DNA from: a bacterium
Lineage (GTDB): Bacteria > Patescibacteriota > Minisyncoccia > UBA6257 > 02-FULL-45-10c
Reading direction: 5' to 3'
DNA: 6,858 nucleotides
Assembly: GCA_021799965.1 (NCBI GenBank)
Contig: JAJYZL010000030.1
Coordinates: 1-6,858, forward strand
The notes beneath the pieces are model-generated. The model made no database searches and was not told the origin of the DNA. It saw only the letters and a list, made by a program, of their open reading frames with translations. Both the position numbers and the translations under genes were made by a program. The stretch's first letter is position 1. Each line of letters starts with the position of its first letter. Positions 1-5,250 of the stretch are shown here, in pieces.

Positions 1-242
1 CAGTGCTGGAGCCTCCGAAAGACTGGAAGAAGAGAAGAGCTTGGTTTATCTGGTTTATCTCGGTAACTCTGTTGGCATCCCTGCTCTGCTTTACCATCTG
101 AGCTGGGTTTATGACTAAGAGAGTGACTGTGGCTAAGACAGCCAAGATACCTATGACTATGAGTAATTCGATGAGGGTGAAGCCTGTTGCTTTCTTATTA
201 CGAGAGAGAGAGAGAGAGTTTAAAAAATTCTTTAGAAAACAT
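1..242 (-). CDS. Type IV prepilin / pseudopilin, partial at left edge, frame broken by a CT repeat
   Basis: The minus-strand frame whose codons begin at 202 encodes a prepilin N-terminus: RNKKATG followed by FTLIELLIVIG, a long hydrophobic helix, then LLVINPAQMVKQSRDANR and EINQINQALLFF. Glycine before FTLIE with Glu at +5 is the prepilin peptidase/N-methylation signature, so the product should be a membrane-assembled pilin or pseudopilin subunit. The open frame runs off position 1, so the globular domain is not seen. Between the in-frame TAA at 253-251 and the motif this frame has no ATG, GTG or TTG. The obvious ATG (242-240) reads MFSKEFFKLSLSLS and stops at TAA just after the (CT)8 tract. 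One extra CT unit would fuse it in frame, giving a 21-residue leader ending in Gly. The region is richer in GC (about 46% over 1-200) than its neighbours. Identity of the domain is sure; whether the gene is on, off, or misassembled is not. Confidence 0.85.
42..59. repeat. 9-bp tandem duplication inside the pilin gene
   Basis: TGGTTTATC occurs twice head to tail (42-50 and 51-59). On the minus strand it encodes the repeated Ile-Asn-Gln of EINQINQ. The length keeps the frame, so it is probably a small in-frame duplication or chance. Confidence 0.6.
202..218 (-). repeat. Dinucleotide microsatellite (CT)8 at the 5' end of the prepilin gene
   Basis: The plus strand reads an unbroken (GA)8G from 202 to 218, which is (CT)8C in the sense direction of the prepilin. 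It lies between the candidate ATG (242) and the first conserved prepilin codons (202 onward). With 8 units the ATG-to-motif distance is 40 nt and the reading frame ends at TAA. With 9 (or 6, or 12) units it becomes a multiple of three and the tract encodes an LSLSLS stretch in the cytoplasmic leader. Slipped-strand mispairing at such tracts is the known mechanism of phase variation in pathogens; its operation here is inferred. Confidence 0.8.
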
Positions 243-269
243 TGTATTTTTTATTAAAAGATATTATTT

Positions 270-278
270 ATTATATCA
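270..278 (-). promoter_or_regulatory. Extended -10 promoter for the prepilin
   Basis: The minus strand reads TGATATAAT, a perfect extended -10 (TGnTATAAT), just after the glycosyltransferase stop codon at 287-285. No good -35 is visible, which extended -10 promoters do not need. Predicted start of transcription is near 263, leaving about 20 nt of leader before the ATG at 242. Confidence 0.5.
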
Positions 279-284
279 AAAAAA

Positions 285-1812
285 TTATTGTCGGCGCTCT
301 TTCACCCCGTATCGCCCTTTAGGCGTTACCCAAAAGCCTAATCTGAATTTTCCGCCAAGAGCTAAACGCGTCTGCGCTTCCAATCCGGAAAAAGCGCCAA
401 AAATAATCAATGTTATAGGCATAAAAATCCATTGCAAAAGATAAAGTCCGTAGTGCCAAAATCTAAAACCCTTCGGCTTGGGCGGCAATAAAAGCACGCT
501 CAAGATAGCAGAACTGGCAATGCCAATAGTTGAAAGATTCAGAATAAATCCTGTAATTTTAGGCAAATTATAAGCCAAAATAGTTCTATCAAAAGCATGT
601 CCGCCTATTAAAATCGGCAGCCAGCCCATGGCAAAAATTATGATGGCATTAGTAGCCCAAGAATGAAATCCCTCTATTACATTAAAACCCCAATAAAATT
701 TAGTTTTAAAACTTATTTTTTTATTTTTTCTGAATCCATCTAATAAATAAGGAACATTTTCTACTCCCCAGCCCCAGCGCCTCTGCTGCTTATAAATATT
801 TATCATTGTTTTCCAAAAACCCGGCGCGACATTGGCATCCATAGAAACCGGATAAAACATCGGCTCAACGCGCCAGTCGCCGTCATAATGCAAAAATAAT
901 TGCCAAAAAATTCTGGAATCTTCTGAAACCACATCTCTGTGCCAATAACCTATTTCTACCAACGCCTTGAACGGCATGGAATGTGAAGAGAAAGTGGTTA
1001 ATCTTTCCGGCCTGGCTTGCTGCATCATATGCCAGAAAGTCGCCGAAAAAGAAACAACTCTCGCGAGCGCTGGGGCTTCAAAAATATTATTAGTAAAAAG
1101 AGGTATTGGCTGGAAACTGGTTCTTTGCGGTTTTTCGCAAGTTAAAAATTTATAAGTTAAAAGGCCGAAATATTCCTTACCAATCTGCGTATCCACATCA
1201 AAAACAGAAACTAAGATATTTTCATAATTAATGCCAAGCGGATCAATAACCATCTTCTTCGCTTGCTCGGCCGAATAACTTTCATTAGATCCCTTTCCCG
1301 GAATTTCACCCGGCACATTCATCGGATGAATTGTTATTAAAAATTTATAAAACTTATTGCTAAATTCTTCTTCGATTTTTTTGGCTATTTCTTTTGCTTC
1401 TTCTCCGGCTTTTTCCTCTATCGCAAGAACCAAGATCATTTTACTCAGCGGATAATTGGTTTTTATCAAGCTGTCAAAAGATTCTTTTACTATACCGTAC
1501 GGCTCGTTATACATAGGCAAAATAACCAGATGATAAATATCCTGCCAATTACTTTTTTTGCCGGCAACATCTTGCTGCGATTTAATAACAAGAGAATTTA
1601 ATTCGTTCAGCCAGTCTTTTTTTTCATTTTCTCTCATCTTGGTAAAAGAATATCTAAGATGAAGAGAGAGATATAGTGTTTTTAAAAGCCAATAAATATC
1701 AAAAAGGATTAAAGATTGCAGCCAAGGCCGCAAATTTCCAAGAAATAAAAAAAAGGATTATAAGTGTTCCCCAGGATAAAGCTGCGGGCAAAATTTCAAA
1801 AAATCTAAACAT
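285..1812 (-). CDS. Membrane GT2 glycosyltransferase (cellulose-synthase-like), frameshifted near its N-terminus
   Basis: This should be a processive-type family 2 glycosyltransferase that builds an envelope polysaccharide at the inner membrane. In the 482-residue frame that opens at TTG 1733 one sees VILPMYNEP (70-78), the nucleotide-sugar/metal motif DVDT (179-182), the catalytic-base region SEDSR (270-274) and QQRRW (316-320). C-terminal membrane segments follow at about 347-376, 393-416 and 428-449, then FWVTPKG near the end, as in cellulose/chitin synthase-like enzymes. The true start is more likely ATG 1812. That frame reads MFRFFEILPAALSWG and a hydrophobic helix to AAIF (codon 1713-1711), then runs into TGA at 1701. 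Skipping one base near 1710 joins it to ILFDIYWLLK of the main frame and gives about 508 residues with the N-terminal membrane hairpin expected of this family. The sugar substrate cannot be told. It lies 17 nt downstream of tRNA-Glu. The frameshift may be a sequence error. Confidence 0.85.
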
Positions 1813-1818
1813 AAATTA

Positions 1819-1824
1819 ATTATA
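1819..1824 (-). promoter_or_regulatory. -10 box between tRNA-Glu and the glycosyltransferase
   Basis: A consensus TATAAT sits on the minus strand in the 17-nt gap between the tRNA 3' end (1830) and ATG 1812. A start 6-7 nt downstream would fall on the ATG itself, so the mRNA would be leaderless. No convincing -35 is seen; that position lies inside the tRNA T-arm. Co-transcription with the tRNA is the alternative. Confidence 0.4.
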
Positions 1825-1829
1825 CAACG

Positions 1830-1902
1830 TAGTCCCAACGGGAATCGAACCCGTATTTTGTCCGTGAAAGGGACATGTCCTGAACCATTAGACGATAGGA
1901 CC
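1830..1902 (-). tRNA. tRNA-Glu (anticodon UUC)
   Basis: The minus strand folds as a 73-nt tRNA without encoded CCA. The acceptor arms are GGTCCTA and TGGGACT, with G1-U72 and U6-G67 wobbles and discriminator A73. The D arm is GTCT/GGAC, and the anticodon stem TGTCC/GGACA closes the loop CTTTCAC, placing TTC as anticodon. The T arm is ACGGG-TTCGATT-CCCGT. It reads GAA/GAG. Besides charging for translation, tRNA-Glu feeds other routes in many bacteria, but nothing here indicates that. CCA must be added by a nucleotidyltransferase. Confidence 0.95.
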
Positions 1903-1973
1903 GATAAGAACCTGGAATTATTTAAGCATTTTTTCTTAAAAAAATCTAGAGTTTGGATTCTATTGATTTTTCA

Positions 1974-1990
1974 ATTAGTCAAGATTAGTC
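1974..1990. repeat. Direct repeat ATTAGTC x2, one helical turn apart
   Basis: ATTAGTC at 1974-1980 is repeated exactly at 1984-1990, start to start 10 bp. It lies just upstream of the putative -35 of the 2033 gene, in the otherwise featureless AT-rich gap 1903-2032 between the divergent tRNA-Glu and that gene. It could be a regulator site or chance. Confidence 0.35.
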
Positions 1991-1991
1991 T

Positions 1992-2020
1992 TTAACGTAG
2001 CTACTTTTAAAAAATTATAC
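1992..2020 (+). promoter_or_regulatory. Possible promoter of the ZAS-like membrane protein gene
   Basis: TTAACG (1992-1997) and TTATAC (2015-2020) are separated by 17 bp. Both are only partial matches to the -35 and -10 consensus. Placement just upstream of the ribosome binding site supports it weakly. Confidence 0.3.
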
Positions 2021-2025
2021 GGGGG
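2021..2025 (+). promoter_or_regulatory. G-rich ribosome binding site deciding the start at 2033
   Basis: GGGGG lies 7 nt before ATG 2033. The nearer ATG at 2026 reads only Met-Lys-Asn-Ala before TAA, so 2033 is the functional start. This is the only SD-like element before a gene in the window. Confidence 0.45.
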
Positions 2026-2032
2026 ATGAAAA

Positions 2033-2527
2033 ATGCTTAAGAACTTCCTAGGTGATTTTATTTTCGGATCCACTCTTGTGGGGTTATGTATAATAGCAAT
2101 GTTCTTGTTGCCGATGCTTAATATCAATGCAGCTATAGTTCTACCTTTTTTGTTAGCGGGCATTATTCTGATAAAATCTTCTACTTCATCGTGTACAATC
2201 CATGAACGGCTAATGCTTAAAACGTTCTTGAAAAGAAAAATAATGCGAAGACGCGAAAGAATTGGGATCCTTGCCGATGCCACCCTACTTTCCATGTTTG
2301 ATGGCTATGACAGATGGTGGAAATCACAAAAGGAAAAAGGGTTGAATAGCGAACACGTAAGCTTTGGTATTTTTGTCGAAATTCTTGCCGGAACCTTAGA
2401 AAAAGAAGAAATAGAATCCTATTACAAACATTTCGAAAAATGCCCGATATGTCAGGAATATTCAATATCCTGGATAAGGAAATTGCCCCAAAAAGCAGAT
2501 GAGTGTCGTCATAAGCGGCTTCTATAA
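2033..2527 (+). CDS. Membrane protein with C-terminal ZAS-like (zf-HC2) zinc-binding segment
   Basis: This 164-residue protein starts with two hydrophobic segments (about 9-29 and 33-48). A strongly basic stretch follows (KRKIMRRRER, 67-76), which by the positive-inside rule puts the C-terminus in the cytoplasm. The last third reads H108, then ILAGTLEKEEIESYYKHFEK, then C137-P-I-C140. H133-x3-C137-x2-C140, with H108 25 residues upstream and an acidic 'G-x-L-x-x-E-E' helix between, matches the layout of the ZAS domain in anti-sigma factors (zf-HC2 family). In ordinary membrane anti-sigma factors the ZAS domain precedes the membrane helix; here the order is reversed. No sigma factor gene is adjacent in the window. 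Role as an anti-sigma or redox/zinc-sensing regulator is inference. The gene is monocistronic: own RBS, and its stop codon lies inside the terminator loop. Confidence 0.75.
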   Translation: MLKNFLGDFIFGSTLVGLCIIAMFLLPMLNINAAIVLPFLLAGIILIKSSTSSCTIHERLMLKTFLKRKIMRRRERIGILADATLLSMFDGYDRWWKSQKEKGLNSEHVSFGIFVEILAGTLEKEEIESYYKHFEKCPICQEYSISWIRKLPQKADECRHKRLL

Positions 2528-2543
2528 TAGAAGCCGCTTTTTT
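2513..2543 (+). terminator. Rho-independent terminator after the ZAS-like gene
   Basis: A perfect 12-bp stem AAGCGGCTTCTA (2513-2524) pairs with TAGAAGCCGCTT (2528-2539), with a 3-nt TAA loop and a run of six T (2538-2543). The loop triplet 2525-2527 is the stop codon of the upstream gene, so a terminating ribosome would cover the hairpin. Confidence 0.9.
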
Positions 2544-2548
2544 ATTAT

Positions 2549-2577
2549 TTGCTTCAAAAGAAATTTATATTTATATT
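2549..2577 (+). promoter_or_regulatory. Promoter of the P-type ATPase gene
   Basis: TTGCTT (2549-2554) and TATATT (2572-2577) are spaced by exactly 17 bp, right after the preceding terminator. Transcription would begin near 2584, leaving a leader of about 14 nt with no Shine-Dalgarno before ATG 2598. Confidence 0.5.
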
Positions 2578-2597
2578 TAAATCATCTAATAAAAAAC

Positions 2598-4970
2598 ATG
2601 GAACAGAAAATTATTCCGGGACTGACAACGACCGAAGCAGAAAACAGAATAAAAAAATACGGACCAAATGATGTCCAAGAAAAAAGAACGGGTACCATCA
2701 AAAAATTCCTGGCTCCTTTTTATTCTCCAATTTCTCTGATGCTTTTGGGCGCAGCCTTTTTATCAAAACTAAACGATAAAACCTTTGATGCGTATTTTAT
2801 TCTAGCTCTTTATTTTGTAAACTACGGAATTCAAAAATGGCAGGAATTTAAAGCAGATAAATCAATACAGCAACTAAAAAAACGACTCTCTTTTGAAGTT
2901 TCTGTTTTTCGCGACAATAAATGGAATTTTGTTAATGCTAAAAATCTAGTCCCTGGAGACAGGATGAGACTAGGGCTGGGAAGTATAATTCCGGCAGACG
3001 GCACTGTAATTTCTTGTAAAAATCTCTCTGCTAATGAAGCGGTTCTGACAGGCGAATCCTTACCGAAAGATAAAAAAATCGGAGATAAAATTTATTCAGG
3101 ATCATTTATCGCCACAGGAAATCTGGAAGCTGAAATAACAGCCACTGGAAAAAATACCTTTTTCGGAAAAACAATTTTTTCAATTGAGCAGCCCCAACAA
3201 AAAAGCATTCTAGAAAAAGATATTCTGACAATAACTAAGTTTTTAACCATCACGAGCATAATTGCAGTTATTATTCTTACGGCAATTCTGCTTATTAAAG
3301 GATTCGGTCTAAAAGACCTTCTCACTCTAGACCTTAGCCTTATCATCGCCGGTATTCCGATCGCTCTTCCGGCCGTCATGGCAATTATCTTGAGTATCGG
3401 GGCCGCAGAACTCGCAAAAAAATTCGTGATAGTAAGAAGGCTTTCTGCACTTCAGGATTTAGCCAATGTAAATATGCTTTTAACCGATAAAACGGGAACT
3501 CTCACTCAAAATAAAATAAACGTAGCTAATGTCATTTCTTATCGGACTGATTTAAGCACCGACGACATTACAGAGCTCGCTTATTTTACTACCCTGCAGG
3601 ATACCCCCGACACGATCGATCTGGCCATCATAAAAAAATTTGAGCAGACAAATCGCCATATTGAAAATACAGAAATATTAAATTTCATTCCTTACGACTC
3701 CGAAAGAAAAAGATCTACCGCCCTTATTCAAAAAGGGCAAGAAAAAATATTGATAAGTATGGGTGCGCCGCAGATAATACAAGCTTTTGAAGAATTTTCA
3801 TCTCCCGATATAAAAATAAAATTTGAAAAAGATATTAATTACGCCGCGGCCGAAGGATTCCGAGTTTTAGCCATCGCAATCAGAAAGGGAGAAACTGAAG
3901 AAAAAAATATGATAATAGCCGGACTTCTGTTTTTAGCCGACCCGCTTAATGAGGATTCTAAAGAAACAATAGCTTTTATGAGAGAAAACGGAATCGGAGT
4001 AAAAATGGTCACTGGGGACAACAAAATAATTACCGAAAGAATAGCAAAGGAAATCGGCCTTCCCGGAAATGTTTATTCCGCAAAAGAAACCAGAGATATG
4101 TATGCTGATGGTAAAAATAAAATAGAAGATTTAAAAAATGCGGCGGCGTTTTCAGAGGTATCGCCGAAAGATAAATATGAACTCGTTAATATATTCAGAT
4201 CTCAGTTTGTAGTGGCGGCAACCGGAGACGGAATCAATGATTTGCCGGCTCTTAAAACCGCAAATGTCGGAATAGCAGTTTCTGGAGCAGTCACAGCGCT
4301 GAAAAGCTTGGCGGATATAGTTCTTCTAGGGCAAGGGCTTTCCGTAATCAAAGATGCAATAATAGAAGCCCGCAAAATTTTCGTACGCCTTTATAACTAC
4401 TCAATATATAGAATATCCGAAAGCTTCAGACTTGTCATAACCATTTTAATATTAGGGGCTTTTTACGGATCATACCCTCTCCAGCCGCTTCAACTTATCT
4501 TATTGGCTTTTTTAAACGATGTTCCTATAATATCTCTGGCCTTTGATCGTGTTAAAATTTCTTCCGAACCATCACGAATAAATATAAAAGAAAGATTTTC
4601 TTTGAGTTTATTATTCGGACTAGTAGGTGTGCTAAACAGCATTTCTTTATTCGTTCTGACGTTCAACGTACTCCACTTTCCAATCGTAATTGTCCAAACC
4701 ATGTTTTTCCTAAAACTTACAATCTCCGGACATGCCCTTATATTTGTCGCTCATACAAAAGAGAGGTGGTTCAAATTCTTACCCAGCAAAGAAGTTATAA
4801 TAGCTACTATCGGAACCCAAATACTGGCGACATGGCTGGCAGTTTCCGGATACCTTATGCCCGCAAAAATATCCTGGCAGATGGCGATTTTTGTCTGGAT
4901 CTGGGCGCTTATTTGGATGCAAATAACAGAATTAATGAAAGATCTGCAGGAAAAGATTTCTAAAAAATGA
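2598..4970 (+). CDS. Plasma-membrane H+-transporting P-type ATPase (P3A type)
   Basis: A complete 790-residue P-type ATPase, normal length for bacterial P3A pumps, which use ATP to expel protons. In order: membrane helices M1-M2 (about 37-80); the actuator domain with TGES (151-154); M3-M4 with the PIALP bend (254-258); the phosphorylated D297 in DKTGTLT; the nucleotide domain; TGD (472-474) and TGDGINDLPAL (542 onward); then M5-M10. P3A rather than Ca2+ type is suggested by PIALP in M4, N75 in M2 and N640-D641 in M6. These appear to align with the Asn and Asp that carry the proton in plant AHA2 (N106, D684). One oddity: the KGAP motif of the ATP site reads MGAP (M388). No long C-terminal autoinhibitory tail is present. 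The frame is open up to 2499, but that part overlaps the terminator and promoter, while ATG 2598 begins a standard N-terminus. Cation specificity is inferred. Confidence 0.9.
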   Translation: MEQKIIPGLTTTEAENRIKKYGPNDVQEKRTGTIKKFLAPFYSPISLMLLGAAFLSKLNDKTFDAYFILALYFVNYGIQKWQEFKADKSIQQLKKRLSFEVSVFRDNKWNFVNAKNLVPGDRMRLGLGSIIPADGTVISCKNLSANEAVLTGESLPKDKKIGDKIYSGSFIATGNLEAEITATGKNTFFGKTIFSIEQPQQKSILEKDILTITKFLTITSIIAVIILTAILLIKGFGLKDLLTLDLSLIIAGIPIALPAVMAIILSIGAAELAKKFVIVRRLSALQDLANVNMLLTDKTGTLTQNKINVANVISYRTDLSTDDITELAYFTTLQDTPDTIDLAIIKKFEQTNRHIENTEILNFIPYDSERKRSTALIQKGQEKILISMGAPQIIQAFEEFSSPDIKIKFEKDINYAAAEGFRVLAIAIRKGETEEKNMIIAGLLFLADPLNEDSKETIAFMRENGIGVKMVTGDNKIITERIAKEIGLPGNVYSAKETRDMYADGKNKIEDLKNAAAFSEVSPKDKYELVNIFRSQFVVAATGDGINDLPALKTANVGIAVSGAVTALKSLADIVLLGQGLSVIKDAIIEARKIFVRLYNYSIYRISESFRLVITILILGAFYGSYPLQPLQLILLAFLNDVPIISLAFDRVKISSEPSRINIKERFSLSLLFGLVGVLNSISLFVLTFNVLHFPIVIVQTMFFLKLTISGHALIFVAHTKERWFKFLPSKEVIIATIGTQILATWLAVSGYLMPAKISWQMAIFVWIWALIWMQITELMKDLQEKISKK

Positions 4971-4975
4971 CATAA

Positions 4976-5002
4976 AAAAACCGGCTTGCACAGCCGGTTT
5001 TT
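4976..5002 (+). terminator. Rho-independent terminator after the ATPase gene
   Basis: CCGGCT (4981-4986) pairs with AGCCGG (4992-4997) around loop TGCAC, flanked by five A (4976-4980) and five T (4998-5002) that extend the stem. It starts 5 nt after the ATPase stop codon and separates it from the aspS leader. Confidence 0.9.
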
Positions 5003-5028
5003 AATTGATAGTATTATTAATGTAAAAT
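5001..5028 (+). promoter_or_regulatory. Possible promoter of the T-box/aspS transcript
   Basis: TAAAAT (5023-5028) is a 5/6 match to the -10 box. The best -35 at a 16-bp spacing is TTAATT (5001-5006), a poor match at the edge of the upstream terminator. TTGATA at 5005-5010 is too close (12 bp). Transcription would begin near 5035, just before the first leader hairpin. Confidence 0.35.
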
Positions 5029-5032
5029 GGCG

Positions 5033-5235
5033 TTGAAGCTGCTAACACAGCTGAGCCGGGAGCAGAAAGCCTAGATCCGCAAAATGGATCGGACACGTAG
5101 ACCTCCCCGGGTTTGCCCGTTATAGCTAAACGAGGTTTAACTGAAAAAGTTAAACGAAGTAAGGTGGCACCGCAATTTACAATTGCCCTTACAAAGTTAT
5201 CAATTCGTCATTGGCAACTTTGTAGGGGCATTTTA
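5033..5235 (+). promoter_or_regulatory. T-box leader (tRNA-Asp-sensing riboswitch) controlling aspS
   Basis: The leader carries the T-box core GGTGGCACCGC (5163-5173). The antiterminator is perfect: GTAAGG (5159-5164) pairs with CCTTAC (5187-5192), the 7-nt bulge is TGGCACC (5165-5171), and the upper stem is GCAATT/AATTGC. UGGC in the bulge complements GCCA, the 3' end of an uncharged tRNA with discriminator G73, as in tRNA-Asp. Upstream are a stem III-like hairpin GTTTAACT/AGTTAAAC (5135-5155) and a compact stem I candidate: CCGGGAG 5056-5062 with CTCC/CCGG 5103-5110, apical GATCC/GGATC. Its internal loop holds GAC, an Asp codon, at 5100-5102 (preferred) or 5092-5094. A small hairpin AGCTG/CAGCT (5037-5052) comes first. 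Uncharged tRNA-Asp should favour antitermination and aspS transcription. The T-box class is near certain; the exact stem I fold and specifier are less sure. Confidence 0.92.
5184..5234 (+). terminator. Conditional terminator of the T-box leader
   Basis: TGCCCTTACAAAGTT (5184-5198) pairs over 15 positions, with one G-U wobble, with AACTTTGTAGGGGCA (5216-5230), followed by TTTT (5231-5234). The loop contains a small extra CAAT/ATTG stem. Its 5' strand uses 5184-5192, which are also the 3' strand of the antiterminator, so the two folds exclude each other. It ends 17 nt before the aspS start. Confidence 0.9.
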
Positions 5236-5250
5236 ATTAAAAATAAGAAA

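Noticed and set aside
187..444. Plus-strand 85-codon open frame starting at TTG 187.
   Set aside because: It is antisense to the prepilin 5' end and the glycosyltransferase C-terminus, has low-complexity ERERES from the GA tract, and no recognisable domain.
1703..1733. TTG 1733 as the true start of the glycosyltransferase.
   Set aside because: It is possible, but the ATG 1812 frame gives a better N-terminal membrane segment and joins the main frame with a single-base shift. Kept only as the alternative.
1921..1940. Inverted repeat TTTAAG/CTTAAA with a T-rich loop upstream of tRNA-Glu.
   Set aside because: A 6-bp A/T-only stem in AT-rich DNA is expected by chance and has no GC core for a terminator.
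2499..2597. Extended N-terminus of the ATPase from ATG 2499.
   Set aside because: It would overlap the preceding gene, its terminator hairpin and the promoter at 2549-2577. The added 33 residues do not look like an ATPase N-terminus, while ATG 2598 begins a normal one.
5113..5250. Extended N-terminus of AspRS from the in-frame start at 5113.
   Set aside because: This stretch is the T-box leader including antiterminator and terminator, so it is regulatory RNA. AspRS homologues begin near ATG 5251.
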